From: Ophiosphaerella korrae | Taxonomy: Eukaryota > Ascomycota > Dothideomycetes > Pleosporales > Phaeosphaeriaceae | Reading direction: 5' to 3' | NCBI GenBank assembly: GCA_028456385.1 | Contig: JALNQF010000481.1 | Coordinates: forward strand, 1-27,388 | DNA: 27,388 bases | Shown here: in pieces, positions 21,463 through 27,388 of the stretch | How positions within the stretch are numbered: the first letter of the stretch is position 1 | Layout: every line of letters begins with the position of its first letter | Notes under the pieces: generated by a model | The model's database searches: none | What the model was told of the DNA's origin: nothing | What the model saw: the letters and a program-made list of their open reading frames with translations, nothing else | Made by a program: the position numbers and the translations under genes

Positions 21463-23281
21463 ACGTGTTCTACTACTTAACCTAATAAACTACTTAACTT
21501 AATACTTTTCCTTAGTACTATAAATACTACCTCTACACTACTATATATAAAGGTAGAGTAGAGCTTACCTTTTAAGCTTTATCTCTAGGCTAATTTAAGA
21601 GCTAGTAACGTACTACTAAAGCTTTTAACTTTAATTATTATTACCTCTCTAAATAACTTAAAGGAATTGTACTTTAAGTTATTACGTATACTAACTACTA
21701 GAAACTTACTATTAATAAAGAGTAGACGATTATTAACTATATCTTTAACTTTAACTAATAAGGATTTACCCCCTAGCTCTATAAAGTAGCTAATATAGCT
21801 AATAAACTACTAGCTATATAGAGTAAATAGCTTATAGGTAAAAACTAGCCTATACGCTTTATAGCGCGTTAAAACGAGCTAAAAATAGTATTTAACTAAG
21901 TAAAAGATTACTAGAGAATACTTTAAGAGGAACCTAAAGTTATTAGCGCGTAGTTTAAGCTTATAGAAGAGACTAAGGCCTAGTATAAAGTAGTAGATAA
22001 GGACGTCTATAACTTTAATAAGACTAGCTTCTAGATAAAGGTAATTAGGTCTATAAAGGTTGTTATAGGCTTAGATAAGTATAAATAACTTACTCTTATA
22101 TAGAGTAGTAATTATAAGTAGGTTATAGTAATCTAGGGTATCTACGTAGTAAAGTACGTAATCCTACTATTTATTATTTATAAAGGACGCGTCTATATCT
22201 CTACCTAGTATAAAGAGGTAGGTATACTACGTAATTAGAAGCTCTTAGTCTTAGAGAATAGCTAGATAACTAATATACTTAGTCTAAAGTAGTTAAAGTA
22301 CTTTAACGCGTATATAAAGTTACGTTAGGTAAGAGTATACTAGCTACTTATTTTAGATAGCTATAAGAGCTACTTTAACTAAGATTTTAAGGACTACTAC
22401 TTTAAAAATAAGATTTTAACTCTTTATATACTAGCTTATTTGTTATATAACTTCTAGCTACTTAATATAGTATACTTCTTACTACTAAAGTGTAAGTACT
22501 ATAAGTACGTATAAAGCTTAGTATAGAAACGCGTCTTCTATATTAATAAGGAAGGCTTCTTTCTAGCTTTTAGAGATGCGTTTTTTAACGTATTTACTAA
22601 GAAGAACTATAAGAAAGCCTTTAAAGCTTTAGGACTTATTCTTCTAGACGCGAAGTAAGTACTAGATTGCCTTAACGTGCGTATTTATACCCTACTAGGA
22701 CCCTTACTACTAGAAATACTATAGTAGTTAAAGACTCTAAGTAATATTTATAAATTTAGGTCTTAGTTAAAGCTCTTAAGTAGCTCTCTTTATTACTTAC
22801 TTACTACTATATAGAGCTTCCTTTACTAGCTTATTAAAGGCGCTAAATTAATACTATATAAAAGCGTTCTTTAAGATACTTATATAAAGGAGCTTAAAAA
22901 GTAATTAAAGGTAATAACTAAGTAAAAGTTACGTAACAGAAAGTAAATTTAGTATAGTAAAACTATAAAGTATAGAGAGATGTTAACGTAAGTAGCTATA
23001 GAGGCGTTAATAGCTATATAGAAAGGTAAAAAGGCTTATAGTAAAAGTAACTATAAAAGGGCTTAACTAGGTTAATAGTACTATAGAAACTATAGGAAGA
23101 CTAGGTACAACGCGTAAACGTACTAGGAAGATAAAGAAGAGACTACTAAATTAGATAGTAGTATTATAGTAGTAGGAGGTACTAAGTAAAGTTTATTATT
23201 AACCTCTAAAGAGGTAGTATTTATAGTACTAAGAAAAAGTATTAAGTTAAGTAGTTTGTTAGGTTAAGTAGTAGAACACGT
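21463..23281 (+). mobile_element. Fot-B: pogo/Fot1-type DNA transposon
   Basis: A 1,819-bp element flanked by TA (21461-21462 and 23282-23283). Terminal inverted repeats are 72 bp (21463-21534 and the complement of 23210-23281), beginning acgtgttctactacttaacc, with only two mismatches, both transitions. Removing the element and one TA recreates a sequence that aligns with Gyp-1 at about 5,550-5,575. One transposase frame on +, opposite in orientation to Fot-A and in a different TIR family. Confidence 0.95.
21549..23189 (+). pseudogene. Fot-B transposase (DD35D, pogo/Fot1 family), RIP-degraded
   Basis: About 545 codons in one frame (codon starts at multiples of 3), with no frameshift and only TAA/TAG stops; it ends at TAA 23187-23189, just before the right inverted repeat. 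The DNA-binding region shows GFTP.LYKVANIANKLLAI (about 21,760-21,820; family GFxPrlxxVxxMAnxLLa). Catalytic motifs: DVYNFNKTSF with the first Asp now AAT at 22017-22019; LLILDSY with the second Asp still GAT at 22356-22358; LLNIVYF with the third Asp now AAT at 22464-22466. The last two are 35 residues apart. A C-terminal CX2CX4HX4C knuckle (Y..Y....Y....Y after mutation; its His codon is TAC 23106-23108) precedes an acidic tail. The start codon is not identifiable. Confidence 0.92.
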
Positions 23282-25130
23282 TACTAGATATTCTAGATCT
23301 ATTCTCTTATTGTTTCCTACCTAGTATTTATCTATACTAGGTCTTATTATTATTAGGATATAGTATACTACTAGTATACGTAGTATATAGGCTTTATTAA
23401 TCTATTACGTCTTTTTTACAAAGTACTACTACTCTCTATATATAGGTATTCTTCTTACTATAACTATATATTATTTTATCTATTTTTAGAATATTATAAA
23501 CTTTATTACTTTAAGATTATATTATTTCTAGTCTTTATACGCTACTTCTATACTTATAACTAGTAAGTATTTTTAAATAAACTTCTAATCTCTATTTTAT
23601 TCTACTATAATAATTATTATATAGCTATTATATCTATATATATCTAACTAGGTATACTTTATACTTCTTATATTAACTTATCTCTTATCTCTTTATAGTC
23701 TTTTAGTAGAGACTATAGTAGTCTCTTTATTTAGTTCTAGTCTTTTAGCTTAAATTAATAGGGTTTAGAGCTCTTCTCCTTCTAAGTCCTTTATTAGTAA
23801 GTCTATTATACGTCTTATTTTCTTAAGCTATACTTAGATTTTTTATTCTTTTATTACTACTACTCTATTCTTCTATAAGAACTATCTTACTCCCTACTTA
23901 CTAGAAAAGTATATATAGTAGTTATTATTATAATAAAAAGTCTAATTAAGTATTACGTACTATATTTCTTTTATTACTACTACCTTCTCTTATAGCTTAG
24001 CCTACGCTTTTAGTACTTCTTTCTTACCTTTAGTTATCTTTAACTAAGCTTCTTTATTTCTCTTAGAGTTTTTACTTCTATAGTCTTTTATAAAGTGTCT
24101 TAGTTTTCTATATTTATAATATACTCTATCCTTCTTCTATTTTAATTAGTAGTCTTTTATATAGTAGCTTTTCTTACTATAATTACAGTATGTAAAGTCT
24201 TTATTCTTCTTTTTCTTTCTATCCTTATTAGTATTAAGGATTATAGGGTCTCCTCTATTATAATTATTAGTTTATCCTTAATACTTATTAGTCTTCTATT
24301 CTTAAAGATTATTATTAACTTAAATTACTTGTCTTTTTAGGGCTTCTAGTATTATTAGTTTTTCTATCTAAATTAATTTATATTAGATTACTTTGTTTAG
24401 TCCTTGTTTAAACTTTAATATTAGGGATAGTTTATTCTATTCTATATTCTAGGATACTCTTATACTATTTAAGTTTTTTAAGCTTTTTTTTAGCTTATTA
24501 GGTAACGTCTATATCTCTAAATACTACTCTTATTTATTATATAAAGTATTTATAACTTCTAAAGATAGCTATTATTTTATCTTTTCTTATTCCTAGATCT
24601 TATAGTATATAGTTTATCTAATAGGATTTAAACTATCTTATTATATATTCTTTAAAGTATAGTCTAATATATACTACTTTTTTTTTCTATATTAAAGTAA
24701 GTTACTTATATATCTATATAGAGTTATATAGAGGCTAAGAATAATCTTAGCTTTTCTCTTATTCTATTAAACTTTTCTAGTACAAGTATCTTAATTAGCT
24801 TCTTTATTACAATTATCTCTAGTCTTTTAGTAATTTATTCTATCTAGTTCTAGCCTACTATAATAGCCTTAATCTAAGCTTTATTTTAGTTAACGTAGTC
24901 TTGCATTTCTTTATTCTACGTTTCTAGGGTATTAATTATTAGTTATATATCTCCTTTCTTAGCAATTAGGTTATTTAGGTATATCTTAACTACTACCTAG
25001 TTAGTTCTATCTAACTTATAACTCCTTAGAGGTACTTTACTTCTTTTCTTAGTTAAACTTTCTACTATTATATTAGCTTAGACTATACACTACTTACGCT
25101 TTACTTCTTCTAATAACTAGATTAGCAAGG

Positions 25131-25572
25131 TATAATAGGATTACTTATTATTAACTACAAGTAACTACTATAGGAGAGTACTAGTAGATTAGAAGTTAAT
25201 AACAAAAGTTTATATAGTAATTAAGTAATAGGCTATAAATAATAGAAGATTCTTGTAATATTAAGTATTGTCGCTCTTAGTTAAAGATTAGATTACTAAT
25301 ACTATTCTAATAATACGTAATACTACTAACTATATACCTTTACTAATTCTTTAGCTTTATAGCTTTATAGGCGCTAAGCCTTATAAAGTTACAAAGTTAG
25401 TAGCTATATAGCTTTATAAATGCTAAGCCTTATAAAGCTACGAAGTTATTACGTATCTCTATTGTAATTAACTTCCTAATTAAGATTATTACCCCGCTTA
25501 TCCTATACTTTGTTAGTACTTAAGTCGGGACTAATTAGCTCTATCTCGATTTCTCTTGTTACACTTATAACA
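25131..25572 (-). repeat. Gyp-2 5' LTR (442 bp) with internal tandem duplication
   Basis: On the minus strand it starts TGTTATAAGTGTAAC and ends CCTATTATA. It is 36 bp longer than the 3' LTR (406 bp without the Tc1 insertion). It contains a 49-bp tandem duplication (25353-25401 and 25402-25450) built around gctttata..gctaagccttataaag, of which the 3' LTR keeps one full unit plus a short partial one. It also keeps more C and G (tcgggact, ctcgat) than the 3' LTR, so it is less heavily mutated. Confidence 0.9.
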
Positions 25573-25577
25573 TCTAA
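25573..25577. repeat. Target-site duplication of Gyp-2, right copy (TCTAA)
   Basis: Second copy of the 5-bp duplication; see 13554-13558. Confidence 0.88.
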
Positions 25578-27190
25578 CTAGATATAGAGCTAGAACTAAA
25601 GCCTAACTTAGACTAAGATTTAGAAAATTATAATCTCTAAGCCTAAAGCTTTAACCTAAAGATTATATAAACTAAAAAAAGTATAATTTATTACTAAAGT
25701 ATAACTCTTAGTAGAGCTTTATCTTATATACTTACTTATAGAATATAGATTATCTAGTATAAGAAACTACTAACTAATCTAATAAGAGCTAAGCTAATCT
25801 AATTCTTATTTACTAGCTTTTTAAGTAAAGACCTTATAGTACTTTATATAGCTAGAACTCTAGCTAATAATATAGCTAATATAAACTTTATTTACTAAAA
25901 ATTACTTAGAAGACTATAAAATTATAAACTATCTAGTTACTATAACTTATTCTCTATAAAGGATATAATAGTTTTCTATCTAAGTTTATTACGTATTATA
26001 TTAAGTTCTACTTATAAGTAGGCGTATATATTAAATATATTTCTACCTATATTATTAAAAATATAAGCTTATTTAACTTTATTCTAGAATTTTTATAGTA
26101 TAAAGCTTATACTATTAAACTTAACTACTATAATAGAATATTATTATTTTCTTATATTTACTTCTAATAGTACTACTAGATAACTAATAAAATCTCCTTA
26201 GTAGTATACTATAGTATACCTAGATATTACTTTACTATAGCTTTAAAGAAGCTAGTACTTAAACTTTTATCTACTTTTATAGAGCTTTTAAGTAAGTACT
26301 CTAATAATTATAAATAGAACTTATTAATAGATATTTAAACTATTAGTAATTATATAATTAAGGCTTTTACAAAAAGAAGTAAATATACACTTATAGTACT
26401 TACTTTAAATAAAATACTACTACTAGTATACTACTATAAAGTAGCTAAAGAAGTAAATTATATAAAATTTTATAAACTACTACTTATAGTTAAGCTAAAA
26501 GATATCTTATCTATAAAACTATACTAAATATATTAAAACCTAATACATTATTTTAATATAAAAGCTACTAAAGAACTTTTTTTTTGTAAGCTATATAACT
26601 TAGAAATTACTTTTAAGCTTAGTATAAAAATCCTAGATACTAAACCTTACTTTTTTACTAGAAAATAAGATAAGGTAATCTAGAAATATATCTAAAAAAT
26701 AGAAGGTAAAAGCTTTATTAGTAAATATAGCTCTTTAGCTAAGAATAACCTACTAATTATAGCTACACTAGATCGTAGCTTATAAGTTAATATAAATAAC
26801 TATAAGCTAAATAAATTTACTATTTAAGACTAGTACTTTATTCTATTCTTTAAGGAAATACTAGACTACTTAAATAAAGTAAAGATTTTCTTTAAATTTA
26901 TCGTAATATATACTTTTTACTACTTACGTATTACTTTAAATTTAGAATAACTAACTACTTTTATTACTTACTTTAGTATATATACTTATAAAGTAGTACC
27001 GTTTAGCTTTACTAATATACTAGCTACTTTCTAGTACGCTATTAAATTAGCTCTACTAGAATATTTACATAACTTCTATACTATATATATAGATAATATC
27101 TTAATATACTCTAATAATAAAATAAACTATATCTAGTATATTTCTAAAGTACTTCTATAACTAAAAGAGTAAAGTATTATAATACTAAGT
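25578..27190 (+). pseudogene. Gyp-3 right half: gag continuation and gypsy-type reverse transcriptase, RIP-degraded
   Basis: Continues Gyp-3 after Gyp-2. The first few hundred bases read in phase with the gag-like frame at 13558. Further on, a frame with codon starts congruent to 2 modulo 3 gives a recognisable Ty3/gypsy reverse transcriptase: a block of form GKSFISKYSSLA at about 26,705 (family KGFIRPSxSPxxxP), LRITLNLEQLTTF at about 26,930, YKVVPFSFTNILATFQ at about 26,990 (family YEYxVMPFGLTNAPATFQ) and the catalytic YIDN at 27086-27097 (ancestral Y-[VL]-D-D). It matches the gypsy consensus but differs from Gyp-1 and Gyp-2 (AFxxxINxxL... region), so it is another family. The frame changes between gag and reverse transcriptase. 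Similarity stops near 27,190, before any RNase H or integrase, so the element is truncated or interrupted again there. Confidence 0.82.
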
Positions 27191-27388
27191 ACTAAGTAAG
27201 CTATTATATTGTACGCGATTAGGCTAAGTAAAGTAGCGTAGTAGAATACGTAACTATTTAGTAGTAAACGCTCTAGAGCGAACGCTCTAGAGTAAACGCT
27301 CTAGAATAAGTGCTCTAGAGTAAACGCTCTAGAGTAAGCGCTTAGGAATAAACGCTAGATAGTAAGTATATAGGAACGTTAATAGACC
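27190..27388. other. Unassigned sequence to the window end
   Basis: Directly after the broken reverse transcriptase. It includes the 14-bp repeat array (27267-27364). No coding frame or transposon end was recognised. The C+G content is visibly higher (gtacgcgattagg, gtagcgtag) than in the neighbouring element. Confidence 0.4.
27267..27364. repeat. Seven tandem copies of a 14-bp repeat with palindromic core
   Basis: Seven consecutive 14-bp units of form aacgctctagagta start at 27267, 27281, 27295, 27309, 27323, 27337 and 27351. The first five are nearly identical; the last two are degraded (agcgcttaggaata, aacgctagatagta). Each good unit has the palindrome CTCTAGAG (GCTCTAGAGC in the first). 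The ancestral core may have contained CTCCAGAG or CTCTGGAG, both of which RIP would convert to CTCTAGAG. Confidence 0.93.

Larger units (their letters stand above)
18720..25110 (-). pseudogene. Gyp-2 gag and protease, split by Fot-A and Fot-B
   Basis: Gag starts near 25,1xx just inside the 5' LTR; the start codon is not identifiable. The first zinc knuckle lies at 24190-24149 on the minus strand with its Cys and His codons changed to TAC or TAT, as in Gyp-1, and a second follows near 24,120. The protease active site, now I-N-S-R-A-I-K-N-F-I, is at about 19187-19158. After removal of Fot-A and Fot-B the knuckle-to-protease distance is 1,320 bp, a whole number of codons, compared with 1,314 bp in Gyp-1, so both copies keep gag and protease in one frame. 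Fot-B (21463-23281) and Fot-A (19247-21109) interrupt it about 350 bp apart. Confidence 0.82.
13559..25572 (-). mobile_element. Gyp-2: Ty3/gypsy element of the Gyp-1 family carrying three nested DNA transposons
   Basis: A 12,014-bp element on the minus strand: 5' LTR at 25131-25572, 3' LTR at 13559-15310 (split by a Tc1-type element), TSD TCTAA. Gag, protease, reverse transcriptase, integrase, chromodomain and the 3' region line up with Gyp-1. Subtracting the insertions at 13951-15294, 19247-21109 and 21463-23281, each with one TA, leaves 6,982 bp against 6,952 bp in Gyp-1. LTR sequences are related to those of Gyp-1 but distinctly diverged, so the two belong to different subfamilies. It sits inside the coding frame of Gyp-3. 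Confidence 0.92.

Noticed and set aside
27267..27364. 14-bp repeats as a CRISPR array
   Set aside because: Units are directly adjacent with no unique spacers, and the setting is a fungal transposon block.
1..27388. Long open frames that might be real host genes
   Set aside because: Every long frame I could interpret is a RIP-degraded transposon protein. The others are by-products of very low TGA frequency or low complexity. None has a convincing start, intron structure or normal codon use.
1..27388. Mitochondrial or AT-rich organelle origin
   Set aside because: High A/T could suggest this, but the content is nuclear transposon families with target-site duplications, CpG strings survive, and there are no tRNA, rRNA or respiratory genes.
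1..27388. Centromere-type satellite
   Set aside because: RIP-degraded gypsy clusters are common at fungal centromeres and subtelomeres, but I see no satellite monomer or telomere repeat, so the chromosomal location cannot be told from the sequence.

Overview
The window reads as a decayed, gene-free block of nested transposable elements from a filamentous ascomycete (Pezizomycotina-type) genome. By eye it is strongly A/T-rich and almost lacks CpA and TpG, while TpA is in large excess and CpG-containing strings such as cgcg remain common. Recognisable transposase and polyprotein frames are riddled with TAG and TAA where Gln or Trp codons belong, and almost never TGA. That is the expected footprint of repeat-induced point mutation (RIP, CpA to TpA on either strand), not of simple CpG-methylation decay. 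I found no intact host gene, tRNA, rRNA, CRISPR array or operon-like structure.

Layout: (1) 1-695, the 3' end of a Ty1/copia polyprotein (RNase H) on +. (2) 696-2738, unassigned A/T-rich sequence with a trinucleotide microsatellite. (3) 2739-10316, a long palindrome (centre at 3025) split by a complete Ty3/gypsy element, here called Gyp-1 (3278-10229, +, 397-bp LTRs, TSD TTATA). (4) 10317-13558 plus 25578-about 27190, the two halves of a second, different gypsy-type element (Gyp-3, +), beginning with a roughly 950-codon gag-like frame and running into reverse transcriptase. (5) 13559-25572, a second member of the Gyp-1 family in reverse orientation (Gyp-2, -, TSD TCTAA), inserted into Gyp-3. 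Gyp-2 itself carries three DNA transposons, each at a TA target: a Tc1-type element in its 3' LTR (13951-15294, +) and two pogo/Fot1-type elements in its gag/protease region (Fot-A 19247-21109, -; Fot-B 21463-23281, +). (6) 27190-27388, unassigned sequence with seven copies of a 14-bp repeat containing the palindrome CTCTAGAG.

The nesting can be checked by arithmetic. Removing the three DNA transposons and one copy of each TA shrinks Gyp-2 from 12,014 to 6,982 bp, against 6,952 bp for Gyp-1, and each rejoined site lines up with Gyp-1. This gives a relative order: Gyp-3 is older than Gyp-2, and Gyp-2 is older than its three passengers; separately, the palindrome is older than Gyp-1.

The elements are dead by base substitution more than by rearrangement. 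The three DNA transposase frames run their full length in one reading frame, and both complete gypsy elements keep LTRs and target-site duplications (the polypurine tract is seen next to both 3' LTRs). Which catalytic acidic codons were lost follows a simple context rule (a preceding T means loss), described in the findings. I see no new biological system. The most unusual objects are the interrupted palindrome, the large unassigned gag-like frame of Gyp-3 and the terminal 14-bp array.
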